In this document: piece after piece, positions 13,524 through 30,711 of the stretch | Numbering within the stretch: position 1 is the stretch's first letter | Layout: each line of letters starts with the position of its first letter | NCBI GenBank assembly: GCA_963971425.1 | Contig: OZ020517.1 | Span: forward strand, 15,714,904-15,778,903 | Reading direction: 5' to 3' | DNA length: 64,000 nucleotides | Source of the DNA: Bryoerythrophyllum caledonicum | Taxonomy: Eukaryota > Streptophyta > Bryopsida > Pottiales > Pottiaceae | The notes under the pieces: generated by a model | Databases searched by the model: none | The model's input: the letters and a program-made list of their open reading frames with translations, nothing else | What the model was told of the DNA's origin: nothing | Position numbers and translations under genes: made by a program

Positions 13524-13989
13524 ATGTGAACAATATCAGCGTCGCGCACAACGCAGCACTCGAGCAGGAGGTCGTCTCCCTGCGCAAGAGCTACTCCAAC
13601 ACGACCTTCTGGCTCGGCGCCTTCTAAACGAGCATCCTCAAAACGCCTCAAAACTACAGTTCGTATACCTAAACTCACCAAAAATCAACAACAAACTGTC
13701 AATCTAATTGGCTGCAATCACGGAGACGCTTAAGGCGTGTTGTGGCACGGGCGCGTACAACTTCAGCAAGGAGGAGACGTGCTCGGTGGTCGGGAAAATC
13801 GGGAAGCAGGCCGTGAACTTGACGACTGCGGCGTGCTCGAACTCGAAGGCGCATGTGAGCTGGGACGGCGTGCACCCGAGCCACACTGTGAACCGGGCCG
13901 CGGTAGTGGCATTCTTCGCTGGAAACCACATCACTCTCGGGAACTTCAATTGCTCGGCGAACGCCTCGACCTGGGATGCAGCTTTCTAA
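13524..13989 (+). pseudogene. GDSL esterase/lipase remnant (C-terminal part)
   Basis: Plant GDSL (SGNH) esterases are usually secreted lipid hydrolases. Two exon-like pieces are visible. The first (about 13524-13660, after a good acceptor AATTGCAG) reads HNAALEQEVVSLRKSYSN and later TSILKTPQNY. It carries an in-frame TAA just after WLGAF, where the family has an uninterrupted segment. The second (about 13711-13989) reads LKACCGTGAYNFSKEETC and SWDGVHPSHTVNRAA. The latter is block V with the Asp and His of the catalytic triad. The N-terminal GDSL block with the nucleophilic Ser is not visible upstream. The internal stop and missing 5' exons argue for a pseudogene; a possible AATAAA signal lies at about 14053. 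Confidence 0.7.
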
Positions 13990-14739
13990 GTTGATCACCA
14001 TGGCGATCACAGACAGAGCCGAGTACTGGGTTTCGAGTACTGGATAAAATAGAATAAATTTCTCTCCGAGGAGAGGACCGTGATAAAGACGCTTTATTTG
14101 AAAGTGTAGTTCTTAACATTTTGTGCTGAGAACTTGTGCAACTGAGAGTTTGATGTGTGCATCAACATTGTGTAATTATACCATCAACATTTGGTACGTT
14201 AACATCCTCTTGGTTATGATTTACTGCACAAAAATCTCTCAATGCAGCCAGTTAAAGGCAGTGAAATCCGCAAGTACACCGGCACTTGCAAGTTGCCACA
14301 ATTGCAATAGCCGGCTGCTTTGAGATTGGAATTATTGATAATAAAATATCATGTCGAAATGACTTTCTCGGTATCTCGTAATAATTATGTTCTGTCAGTG
14401 GTTCTCACATCAATCAATTATATTATCATCAATCAGCAACAAAAAAATTAGCATCATCATTCACCATGAAACTGATCATGTCATGTGACTTAAACCACTG
14501 GCTTAAGTGTCAAATCACCCCGCTTTTCCAACACATCTCGTCGTTCTCTTGTCTTGAACCCTTTACTTTAATCAGTGGCTTCATATTCCTGTGCATTCCT
14601 GAATCTGTAGCAAGAGAGTAGTAGTGTATCTTCAGTTTAGTGCGCCACTTCGTAATGTGATTTTATGATAGATACTTCTCCTCACGAAGTTTGCCCCCCG
14701 CTCAAGCATCTTGGAGAGTAAAGGAGATCAATAAAGACA
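13990..14739. other. Intergenic region; presumed promoter/5' UTR of the SINA-like gene
   Basis: No ORF or RNA gene is supported. The right part, just before the SINA-like ATG, presumably holds its promoter and 5' UTR; this is inference from position only. Confidence 0.3.
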
Positions 14740-15695
14740 ATGTATCCATCTCAAGCGGACGTAAAGCCTGCTTCGATCAGAGAGAGGCTTGGAGAGAGAC
14801 GGCGAGCTTCTTCCAAGAGTCCGGAAGCTGATGAAGGATGGCGCAGCGGCAACGCCGCCAAGATGTTGAAGTACAACATGGATGTGCGCCTTGTGCAATG
14901 CATCATCTGCAAGAAGGAGCTCACGCCTCCGATCATCCAGGTAAGAATGTCAAAACCTAATCCATCCTGTGATCGAAGGGATCCGTTTGTGTGATCCGGT
15001 TGTTGTTCTTGTTGCAGTGCAAGAACGGGCACATGGCTTGTCAATTTTGTTGCAAGACGCGGACACGAGGGGAGTGCCCGAAGTGTTCCCAACCGATAGG
15101 GCGGACGAGGAACAGAGCGGTGGAGGAGATGGTCGCCTCGCTCCAGTCGCCGTGCAAGCACGCGGAGAACGGATGCAAGAGGATGCTACCGTCCATTCTT
15201 CGGAAGCAGCACGAGCTCTACGAGTGCGAGTTCATGCTCCTCCGCTGCCCGTTCCCGGACTGCCGCTTCACGAGCTTCTCCCGGAAATTCTCGTCTCATC
15301 TCGAGCACAAGCACAACGACACTAGGCTTATCGAGCGCGGACAGGAGCCTGAGGAGGAGCTCCTGACGTTCAACCTGGATCCCCGAGACGAATTCGTGCT
15401 GCTCATGTCGCGTCCGGAGATGTTCCTGCTGCATCAGGAAGACAATCCGCTCGGGAAGATGATTTATGTCACGGATAGTTCCTGCACGGGGAATAACTCA
15501 CGATACTCTGTTGAAGTTGTGCTTTCGAACGACTATGAGAGAGCGGGGAAGTCGTTCAAGATGGACACCGTGACGAGCAATGGAAGGTCGAGTTTGAAAG
15601 ATTTTTTGCTTCTTCCGAAGCAGAACTGTGGTTCCGCGCGTCGGTCTCACCATGTAAATGCAAGGTGCACAGTGGTGATCCACGCTATGGATTAG
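14740..15695 (+). CDS. SINA/SIAH-like RING E3 ubiquitin ligase
   Basis: Exon 1 is 14740-14940 and exon 2 is 15018-15695, joined by a 77-bp GT-AG intron in phase 0, giving 292 residues. Family members transfer ubiquitin to substrates and dimerise through a TRAF-like C-terminal domain. A RING spans residues about 53-95 (CIICKKELTPPIIQCKNGHM, then CCKTRTRGECPKCSQPIG). The SIAH-type zinc finger follows (CKHAENGCKRMLP, HELYECEFMLLRCPFPDC, HLEHKH). The C-terminal third (EEELLTFNLDPRDEFVLLMS, YSVEVVLSNDYERAGKSFK) matches the expected TRAF-like position but is diverged and ends early compared with canonical SINA proteins. A basic, disordered N-terminus of about 45 residues precedes the RING. No disruption is seen. 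Confidence 0.9.
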
Positions 15696-21330
<5,635 letters not shown>

Positions 21331-21931
21331 TTCAACATGATTGCATGAAAGAAAACTTTCAGTGTTTCACACCAGATAAAAATATATCTGGAGCTTCATT
21401 TTGCTTCAAATCCTTGGCAATCTCTTCCTTTTGATTATTGTTTTGTGGTGTCTCCAGAGACGGTGACATTCATGATGGGCAGAAGCGCCAAAAGATTTGA
21501 TGGTGGGCGTTAAATTCTCTCAAGGACATGACACCATTCATACATTTCTTGCACTCCATGAAAGAAGTATCGCAGATTGTGCCTCTCTTCTGAAGAGAAT
21601 TCCGTAACCTCTACCAGTTCAGAACACAAGGAGAGTCGGTGCTTTCGTTCATTGTGTTTTCGGGAGGAAACGAGAAGAACCTGAAGACAAAGGAGATCAT
21701 TCAACCCTGGTCTTCACACCCTCTAATGATACCCTGAAGAACGGGACCAAATGGTAAGGGGAAAATAATCTGTTTGATCTCCTCTATATTAATGATACAA
21801 GAGTAAATAACAAAATGATTTGTAGAAATCGACACAGAATTTAAGAAGATGTAGTCAAGACTGGGATCACTGGTTGGCATCTCTGTCTTGCACTTCTCAC
21901 CATCATAGCTTGCTCTGCGCCAATAAGAAGT
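21331..21931. other. 3' intergenic space between convergent genes
   Basis: DNAAF5 and the MRL7-like gene converge here. Both 3' UTRs must lie within about 600 bp. A possible extra DNAAF5 exon (21458-21513) is the only coding candidate. Confidence 0.5.
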
Positions 21932-24900
21932 TTATGTCATGCTTCTCAAACTCTCGGAGCTAGAAGTGGTAGCGGGTAGAAAAGACGGCCGCTTGCCATT
22001 GTAGAAGAAATGCGCCATAAGTTGCATCAATTCTTCTGAATTTCTCTGATCTGCACACAAGACAAGATGCCACATCCAAAAAAGTAAGTCTACATGTAAT
22101 GATTGATAGAGGTTGAAACCCGAGCCTAACTTCGAGATCTAGAACTGAATAAACAATTGATGGAATGAAAGGCTGGACCTTTAAGCCTGTATAAGCCTTT
22201 TCCATTTTTGACAAAGAGAAGCTGAGGGCACTCATCCTTGCTAACTCCGAGAGCAGACCCGAGGTCCACTTCCATTCCAATGTCCACTTTCACAGCCTGC
22301 AAGAACATGAAACAAACACTCATAAACAGACTGAAAACCAAAAGGAACCAGTCATTTGGATAAATAGTAGAGACAATTGTAGAGAAAAGTACAGGGGTTT
22401 TAGGTTAACGTACACGGAGAGGAGCTTTGCCCGACTCCCAAACCGATGTAACAGCCTTCTCCAGCTGCTCAAGCATTTTCCAGCTGTCCTTTCCTCTGAA
22501 CATCACACTCCCATTTTGTTATAATAATGAAAAGAGGCTCAAAGAAGAGCATGTCAAAGCCTGCAATTATAATTTGGACCAATAGTGGCAAATGTAAACC
22601 TAAACCCTAAACCATATGAGCTTCTGAAATCCTAGACCCAGAACCCTGTACCTTGAACCTTAAACCCTAACCCTAGAACTGATTAGCGAAGTATGTAGAC
22701 TCTCCATCTCTGTTCCTGCAAGATGATCAAACCTAAACCCAAAACCTGATCAGTTAAACCTGCTTCTGATTTTTTTTTGAAGGGAATAGGGTGTAGGGTA
22801 AAAAAAAAAAAGGGGTATAGGTTATAGGGTATGGGCTCCAATTATAACTTGAATCATTTGGACCAATGGTGGCAGATGTAAACCTGAACCCTAAAACCCT
22901 AGACCCTGAACCCTGAATCGTAAACGCTAAACCTAGTACTGATTAGAGGAGTATGTAAACTCTGCATCTCTAAGATGATCGACCCTAAACCCTAAACCTG
23001 ATCAGATGAACCTGCTCCTGATTATTTTTAAAAGGGTATAGGGTATAGATTAGGACTTAAGGTAAGAGGGCTTAGGGTAATATGGCTTAGGGCTCCCTAA
23101 ACCAAACGGGTAAAGAAGAAGGTTGTAGGGTTTCAGCTCCGCAAAACAAAACCGATCAAACGAAAGAACAAAGGGATGCCCCAGACCTGCGGCCATATCG
23201 AGCGAACATGTAGACGACCAACGGACTCGGATCCGCGAAAACATTGTACTCCCAGTCACTGCTCGTGATCTCGTTAATCGTCCAGTCGTCCGCCTCGCTC
23301 TCCCAGTTCATCTTCAGCTCCTCGTCGTCGTCATCGTCGTCACCAGCTTCCGACTTGTCGTTCTTGATGGACACCTTGTCGAAGAACTGGGAGGTTTTGA
23401 AGCCCCACCCGTCCTCAGGTTCCTCTTCGGGCCAGTTCGGATCGTCTTCCTCTACCCAAAAGGGTTGCCCTTCGTCGTCGTCGTCGTCGTCACCTGGGCC
23501 TGGAAGCAATGGGCATAGCATATGTCATTTAGCATGAACCCTGAACCCTCATGCTCACCCTCATCCTCACCACCTAGTCCTAGAAATTTAACCATTCAAC
23601 ATTAAACATGTAACCTACCCTGAACCCTGAACCCTCGACCTCATCCTCATCCTCAGCACCTACTCCTAGATAACCATTCAACATTAGACATGTAACCTGC
23701 CCTGAACCCTAAACCCTAAATCCTGAACCCTTAACTTCATCCTCGTCCTCATCCTCATCACCTGGTCCTGGAAAAGTAACCATTCGATATTGGACATGCC
23801 ACCTGCCTTAAACCCTAAACCCTGAACTTATCACCTGGTTCTGGAGAATCGACCATGAAACATGTCACTTACCCTAAACCCTCGTCACCTGGTACTTGAA
23901 AATTGGCCATTAAGTATGTCACCTACCCTAGACCCTAAACCTTGAACCTGGACTTGGCAAGTACTTAATATGAAGAAGGGACAGCGAGGTAACCGCAGAC
24001 AGAATACAAGGAATGTGTTCCAGGTCTGAATTGAGCCCGGACTTATTCTTACCCTGATTCTTGATCGCTTCCCAAACTTCATCTTGCATCCAATCTGGTT
24101 TCTGTTGGTACTTCGGATCGTCAAAATCGACGTCGTCGTCTTCAGCAATCGTTTCTTCTTCTCTTAAAAACTCATCATCGTGCCGACCTTCGAATGAAGG
24201 TCTTGCTGCCTCTGGAGTAGTTGCATTGTCTGTTGCACAGGCGAATCATAGCGTAAGACACACGAAAGAAAACATGTAAATCCTGAACCCTAAACCCTAG
24301 AACAATGTAGGATTCATCAAGTCCTTCAAATTGGACAAATACCTTACACCCTTAAAGCCTAGGAAGGCCACAAAATCTCACCATTCGTGTTCTCTGTAGT
24401 AAATCAAAGGATAAAGCACACACGAGGAACCCATTCATAAGAACCCTAAACTTGGACAGACACCTTAAACCCTAAACCCTAGAACAATCACAGTATAAGA
24501 CATACACAAGAAAACATGTGAAAGCTCATACCCTAAACCCTAGAAGGTCTCACCAATTGCCTTCTCTCTCGCTGCAGCTCCCACTACCTGCTCCTCTTCC
24601 TCCTCCTCCTTCCAGCCTCGTTGGCTCCCACTTTCGATATGGCTCGCCAATTCTCCAAAAAAGTCCCACTCCTTCTCCTCATCTTCTTCCTCGGAGCCCT
24701 CCACCTTCCGAGGCCGCCCCCTCTTCTGCCTGGGATTGCTGATTTCTACATCAATGATCTCTTTGGCTCCCTCGGACCCTGAGGCCGACGCCGCCAGAGA
24801 GCAAGGCTTCCATTTCAACCCTCGAAACACAGCAGCACCAGATGGTTGACGATGTCTCTACAATCCATACATCAAAGGCAACGTGAAAAAACACTTCGAG

Positions 24901-25090
24901 CGCACTCCACATGCTAGAATTCAAGAATGAGCAGAGAATACCCTGGTCTATCCAAAAGGTGCTTGAACAAGAGTCAACTGCGAGAGATGAGACTTACGAG
25001 AGAGAGTTGTCCACGGGAATGAAGCGACACGGGATGCGCACATCGCGAGAGCGCCAGTGACGAGCTGCACGCCGCCATCGCCGCGTACAT
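21932..25090 (-). CDS. MRL7: MRL7/SVR4-like thioredoxin-fold plastid protein
   Basis: MRL7 (SVR4, ECB1, RCB) and its paralogue promote chloroplast biogenesis and plastid-encoded polymerase transcription. They have a C-terminal thioredoxin-like fold without a normal CxxC. Seven minus-strand exons join in phase: 25090-24998, 24857-24554, 24229-24053, 23499-23187, 22495-22414, 22296-22179 and 22050-21932, giving 401 residues. The start gives a Ser/Ala/Arg-rich transit-like peptide (MYAAMAACSSSLALSRCAHP). An AT-hook-like KRGRPRK sits at about residues 76-82, then acidic linkers. Family hallmarks follow: PFWVEEDDPNWPEEE, GWGFKTSQFFDKVSIKND, SPLVVYMFARY, EQLEKAVTSVWESGKAPLR, PQLLFVKNGKGLYRLK and LMAHFFYNGKRPSFLPA. 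The exon 4 acceptor could be 6 nt further in. Some introns are unusually full of telomere-like repeats. Confidence 0.85.
22570..24545. repeat. Interstitial telomere-like CCCTAAA blocks in introns
   Basis: Within the introns at 22496-23186, 23500-24052 and 24230-24553 there are dozens of CCCTAAACCCT, CCCTGAACCCT and AACCCTAA words, some in runs of two to four. They read TTTAGGG on the strand of the MRL7-like gene and are interrupted and degenerate. Similar words recur at 25260-25290 and 28615-28630. The array is confined to non-coding DNA. Confidence 0.8.
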
Positions 25091-25884
25091 GAAATCTCTC
25101 GCTCTCGCCAGAAGAAAGATCACTCACGACGACAGTGCTTCAACTCCACCTGCAAACAGAATTCGAAGAGTGATTCAGGGCAAGAATCAAGGAGAGAGAA
25201 GGAATTCGAAACTAGAAACAAAAAACCCACTAACGAGGATGATAGTAAAGCAGCAGCAGCAAGCGCCCTAAACCCTAAACCCTTTGAAAAACTCTCCGAC
25301 CTTAAACCCACAAAGGCAACCCCCTGGAAACAGATTTGAGAGAGACGTATGCGTGATTCAAGCACCTGAGAATTAAGGCAAGCATAGTATTATCAAAGGA
25401 AAACTAGTGAGAAAACCCAGAGATGAAAAGCTAAGCTCCTGAAACTCCCGGAAAAACTCTCAGACGTGAACCCTAAAGCGAGAACGAAACCTTGACACCA
25501 ATTCAGGAGCCTAATCCACTTTGTTTTAACAATTCAGGAGCCTAATCCACTTTGTTGTTTGCGCAAGATTGAGATAGGGTAAGTTGACAGGCTTGAAGTG
25601 CGAACGTCCGGCGGGTATGTGCACATGACGTGACGGTTAGACGTTCAACATCATGTGACAAGCACGATTTCCAACTCGTCGTGTGAGGAGAGCGCAATTG
25701 CTATCAACGTTGTGTGCACCTTACGTTCACCTTCACAGATACCAATCGTCTCTCTCTTTCTCTCTCATGTGCAGAGTTTTAGGGTTTGGCGCTGCAACCC
25801 AAATTGAGATGGCAGTTCTAGTTTGGAAGGTTAGAGATGGAGCTGTAATCTGATCTGGAAGCTGTCAGTCCCTGTTGTTTGATC
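25091..25884. promoter_or_regulatory. Divergent intergenic region with 31-bp tandem duplication
   Basis: This stretch separates the minus-strand MRL7-like gene from the plus-strand kinesin gene, so both promoters presumably lie here. It carries telo-box-like AAACCCTAAACCC at about 25268-25285. A perfect-looking tandem pair AATTCAGGAGCCTAATCCAC plus TTTGTT starts at 25500 and 25531. No TATA element can be fixed with confidence. The 81-codon minus-strand ORF at 25120-25365 crosses the telo-box and is not supported. Confidence 0.45.
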
Positions 25885-28800
25885 ATGCCGTACACAGATG
25901 AGACGCCGCTGTGCCGGATCCGGGTGCACCTGCGGCTGCGGCCGTCGGTGAAGCCGTCGCCGGCGATCCACATCGACGCCGACGCTTCCACGGTGCTTAT
26001 CGACGTGGAGAAGAGCGTCGGGGGGGGACCGCCCAAGCCCTACACGAACCAACTCGTCTTCAAGCTCGACTCCATCGTCGAGGTCGGTCGTGTTTCCTTC
26101 ACAAACCAGACAATTCAATGATACTTCTCCGTTGTCATGTTCCAATGCTTCATTGAGATTTTTGCCCGTGTCTGATCTTTTACCTGAGCCTTTCCCGTGC
26201 CTTAAATTCATGTCCAGGTTAGGTTTTTGTTGCCATCTCCTCTTCATGCTAAGGGTTTCCATGATGCACCAGACTATTCAGGAAATGCTTGGATCAAGGA
26301 TTAGTATCAATCAGGCTTCTCATTGCTTTCTCAGAATGCGTGGTTGAGTGGCTTCTTTGAGGAATTCAGAGATTTTTTTTATCCTTTTCCTAAACCTTCA
26401 AGACTTTCAAATTTATGCCCAGGTTAGGGTTTGGTGCCATCTCCTCTCCATGCTTAGGGTTTCCTAGAATTGAGTAGTGTTTGGGAGTCTGTATTCACGT
26501 AGTGCAGTGTCTGATCATTAAACCTTTCAAGAATCATGATATTTTGCAGCTCTTGTTTGTGACTCTCAGGCAGCTAATCAGCAGCGAGTGTACGAGCAAG
26601 TAGCGAAGCCAACCGTGGATGAGTTTCTCAAGGGATACAATGGCACTATCATGGCATATGGTCAAGTTGGCGCTGGCAAGACATTCACGATGACTGGCGA
26701 CATGAATGTAAGTATGACCTGACAAAAATTAGGTTTTCGTCTATGCAACCATCTTGGCTGGTGTGATTGTGAAGACGTTTCACCATGACTGGCGACATGA
26801 AGGCACAACTTGACAAGAACTGAGTTGGTTGTTTTCCTCTGCTTTAATCCTTGGTTGGTGTGATTGTGAATGTGCAGGTGTATGGCAACCGAGGCATCAT
26901 CCTCCGGGCAGTTCATCAGCTCTTTGAGGAGAAGGAGACCAAACCTGAGGCTGGCATTGTGGTACACATGTCCTACATGGAGATATACCAGGAGGTACCC
27001 TTTTTTGCAGCTAAAACTTCTCCCAATCTTATAATATCTATATCAAACTTATCTGTAAAATGAGGCAGAGATACCATGGCTTTTGACCTCTCTTTCTTCC
27101 TTCTCAAATCTGAGCTGAGACACCACCAAGCTCGTAGCTGTGAGACCATCAAGCTCTTTCATTGATCTAATAGCTATGAAGAGTGAGGAAAGAATGGTAG
27201 TCAAAAGTGGAGGTATCTTTTTGAAACTTAGGATGTCTATCCCAATTGTTGTAATCTTTGCTCATTGCAGGGACTGTATGATCTTTTGCAACAACGGAGC
27301 GACAACTTGATGATCATTGAGGAGAATCACCTTCCAGATGTGAGAGGCCTTGCGAAAGTGAGAGTGGAAACCGAACTGGAAGCTCTGCAGTGGTACTGTG
27401 AAGGGGAAAGATCCAGGACTTATGGACGTCACTTCCTGAATCCGGTAATACTCACAATCTCAACTCTATCGTTTTCTCACAGTACAAATGGAAAGTTAGC
27501 AGGTAAATAAATATCTTGTTCAAACTCATAGTATTTTGCACTTACACATTGTTGTTTCTTTGGCAGATGTCAAGCAGGTCTCACACCATCCTCACATTTT
27601 ACATGGAGAGGAGAGTGCAAAGGTGCCGCACCCAGACGGATTTCACCATTGCAAAGCTGAATCTGGTGGACTTGGCTGGAGTGGAGCGCTTGAAGCAGGT
27701 CATGAGAACCGACACAGCAAGCATCATGAGAACAGAAGCCTGTGTCATCAACAAGTCTTTGTCTTTCTTGGAGCAGGCAAGTTCTCTCAAAATCCTAATT
27801 ATTTTTTACAAATATCTTGTTTACAAATCGATAAATAGAACACTTTCTAGGTCTCCTTGATATCATTTGTTATATTATATTGAAGCCTGTGTCATCAACA
27901 AGTCTTTGTCTTTCTTGGAGCAGGCAAGTTCTCTCAAAATCCTAATTATTTTTTACAAATATCTGTTTAACAAATCAATAAATAGAACACTTTCTAGATC
28001 TCCTTGATATCATTTGTTATATTAAATTGAAGCCTGTGTCATCAACAAGTCTTTGTCTTTCTTGGAGCAGGCAAGTTCTATCAGATCCCTAATATTTTTT
28101 CGATAAATTCATCTTTTTAAGAAAGTAATACATGGAGCACTTTCTAGATCTCCTTTTATATCATTTGTTGTTAACTGTTTTACATAAATTTGAAGAACAG
28201 ACAGTGTATGCGCTTCGATTGGGACTAGTGTATGTTCCATTTAGGCAAAGCAAAGTGACAACATTACTGAAAGAATCTCTTGGTGGAAAGTGCAAAACAG
28301 TGTTGATAGTGAATTGTTGGCCTGAAGAGTATTTCTTGGATGAAACTGTAAGTTTTTTCTTTCCTTTTTTATTGAAAGAAAATATAATCTTTGAGTTGCT
28401 TTCACCCATTTTATTGATTTTTTGTTTTCTTTAAGTGAATCTTCATTTTTATATGATGGATGAGTTGTATAGTAATAATTGGTTTCTGAAGTATTGATTG
28501 TACAACATATTGATTGCAGCAAATTAATTGAATGATTCACATAATATTCTTGAAAAACTGAATGTCGTGTCCCCTTTCTTTTTGCTTCATAATATGGCTC
28601 TATACTCAAAAAAACCCTAAACCCTAAATCCGAAAACCGTATTCTACAGATTGGAGCATTGAGGTTTGCCCAAAGAGTGAAAAGCCTTAAGACATTCTCT
28701 ATGTGCAATAATAAGCCAGATTGTTTTGCTAATGAAAGGTTATGGACATGCCATACATTCAGCTCCTTTACAATAGTTGTGTTTGTTATAATAGTCATGT

Positions 28801-30477
28801 CTGTTTATACCATAATAGTTAGTTTTTTCTACAACAATCCAAGCCAACTGTTATAATGAAATGGGTTGATAAATGGTTGTTGTAACATATGTTCTTGTAA
28901 AGGGAGCTGACTGTATAATGAATGGATTTTTTTGAATCTTCTAACTATGAACCATGAACCACCATGTGTACTACAGAGGCCACAAAAAAGAGATTCAAAT
29001 TCTTAAGCAAGAATTAGCTTTGAAAGATGCTATGAATGGTCGCCCTGGAATTTCTTACGACGACTTAACGTAAAGACCTTGTATATTCTCTCCTTCATAA
29101 CCAACTTGGATGCTCTTACAATAAAGAAATGTAGACATATTTTGTTCATCATAATATGCATTCTTTCTTCTGAATTTGGAATGTTTGTAGACTATTCATG
29201 TTTTTATTATTTCTTTTATGCATTGTCTATGATCAATATCATAATCCTGTGTCTTTTCTTTTCCATAAATGTGAAAAAGCATTTAGAATAATAAAATCAT
29301 TTGTATTATCAACTCTTTAAAGAATTAAATGCCTAGTGATTGATTTATATATTATTGGTTATCAACTTTCATTTCTTTAGTTTTTGTTTATTTAGAATAT
29401 ATAATTACTATATATGACATAAATCATAATTTTCAACTTCATAATGATATAATCTTGAGTAAGATTGAAAGATTTTGTAAAATTGGTTTATATGGTTAGT
29501 GATGAAGTAAAACTCGTACTTAAGGAAAAAATTCATGAATTTTTTAAAAATGGTGAAGGTCTTGAGAAAATCCCTTATGATAATATTAAACAGGTGACAA
29601 TAGAAATCTATATGATGATATATCACACTAACAAATTAAAGGGACTATATCATCATTTATATAATTTTTAGATGTAGTATTTAGCTTTTTTTTTATCAAT
29701 TTACAGCTATATAATATATTTATTTGTTCAAATCTTTAACATTTAAAACTTATCATTAAATAGGTGAAAGAAATGTTTTGTCTATTCAAAGAAGCTCAAG
29801 TTTCTTTACAAGCTGAAGTAAGTATTTACAAACACATTATATTATTACTTTACTGGAGGATAAATACGGTTTTCTAATTAAAATCTAAATGTAAAAAAAA
29901 CGTTGCATCAACATTTAGAAATAATTCAAATTTTATATATTAAAAAAAATTATGATAATAAATTTATTTGCTACAAGGAATTCAGCTTGATAGTATTCTT
30001 CAATTCTACGGTGAAGTACCTCCATTTGAAGAACCACCTCTTGAAGAAGACCCAGAAGTAGAACTTACCAATCACGTATGTTACAATTTAAATTACATCA
30101 TCATAGAAAATCTAAGTATAATGTAAACACAAAAAGTGATAAATTTGAAATTTCAACCGAAATATATAATATACAACATAAACCTTGAATGTTTTCTAAT
30201 ATATTAAAGAATGTTTTTTTAATTGAGTTTTTCAATTTAAAAAAAATTAGAAGTGTATAATATAAACTTGATATACAATATTTCATATTTAGTAGCTTTG
30301 TATAAGTAAAACTATCACCATCAATAGGGATTTGAAATTGGCATTGCTCCGCCAATTGAAGATCCCAACAATCCAAGCACATCCAAAAAACTTAATCCAG
30401 ACGTAAAAAGATGTGGAGTCACAATGTTGGATTATAAAGAAAGAGATCTAGTTGATGAAGTTTGGAAATCTAGATAA
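25885..30477 (+). CDS. Kinesin-9 family motor (KIF9/KLP1-like), tail prematurely ended
   Basis: Kinesin-9 motors act in the axoneme and its central pair. Exons in phase: 25885-26082, 26570-26707, 26878-26994, 27271-27444, 27567-27776, 28201-28347, 28650-28738, 28977-29069, 29500-29593, 29764-29817, 29986-30075 and 30328-30477, giving 517 residues. The fifth intron has a GC donor (CAG|GCAAGT). Motor motifs: [20 protein letters not shown] (P-loop with Val where kinesins have Thr), [15 protein letters not shown] (Val for the Ser of LAGSER), [10 protein letters not shown] and [17 protein letters not shown]. The neck and tail match KIF9: [40 protein letters not shown] and GFEIGIAPP. The TAA at 30475 comes 12 nt before a good donor (AAG|GTATTT), and further tail-like exons follow to 32.0 kb. 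The gene may therefore be truncated or a young pseudogene. Confidence 0.78.
26685..26877 (+). repeat. Partial tandem copy of an exon 2/intron 2 boundary
   Basis: The exon 2 end (GATGACTGGCGACATGAATG) has a diverged copy at about 26787-26806 (CATGACTGGCGACATGAAGG). Both are followed by GACAA and then TTGGYTGGTGTGATTGTGAA. The copy lacks the GTAAGT donor, so exon 2 itself is used. Confidence 0.6.
27735..28175 (+). repeat. 147-bp triplication covering an exon end and its GC donor
   Basis: Units start at 27735, 27882 and 28029. Each begins with the last 42 bp of kinesin exon 5 (encoding [14 protein letters not shown]) and the same GCAAGT donor. Intron sequence then follows to ATCATTTGTTATATTA. 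Units one and two are nearly identical; unit three is more diverged in its second half. Only unit one is contiguous with the rest of exon 5. Confidence 0.9.
28739..30327 (+). other. AT-rich introns of the kinesin gene
   Basis: Apart from the exons listed for the kinesin (28977-29069, 29500-29593, 29764-29817, 29986-30075), this span is very AT-rich intron sequence without other features. Confidence 0.6.
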
Positions 30478-30711
30478 AATTTCCGAAATAAGGTATTTTA
30501 TACTAATAAAATTATATGATATTTTTGCTTCTAGATATCATGATGATAGTAATTGTTATTGATGAATATAAAAATTATCTAAAAACATAAATAACATATT
30601 TAAATCATTTCATATACACTACTCCCCTTTGAACAATAGGTGAAAGTTGTAAAATCATAGGATAAAATTTTGGCAATCACTTACAAATTATATAATATAT
30701 GCAATTTCAAG

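Noticed and set aside
25120-25365. 81-codon ORF upstream of the MRL7-like gene as an extra exon
   Set aside because: It crosses telomere-like repeats, and the ATG at 25090 already gives a complete transit-like peptide spliced in phase.
28241-28798. 185-codon minus-strand ORF inside the kinesin gene
   Set aside because: It is antisense to well-supported kinesin exons 6 and 7 and intron DNA.
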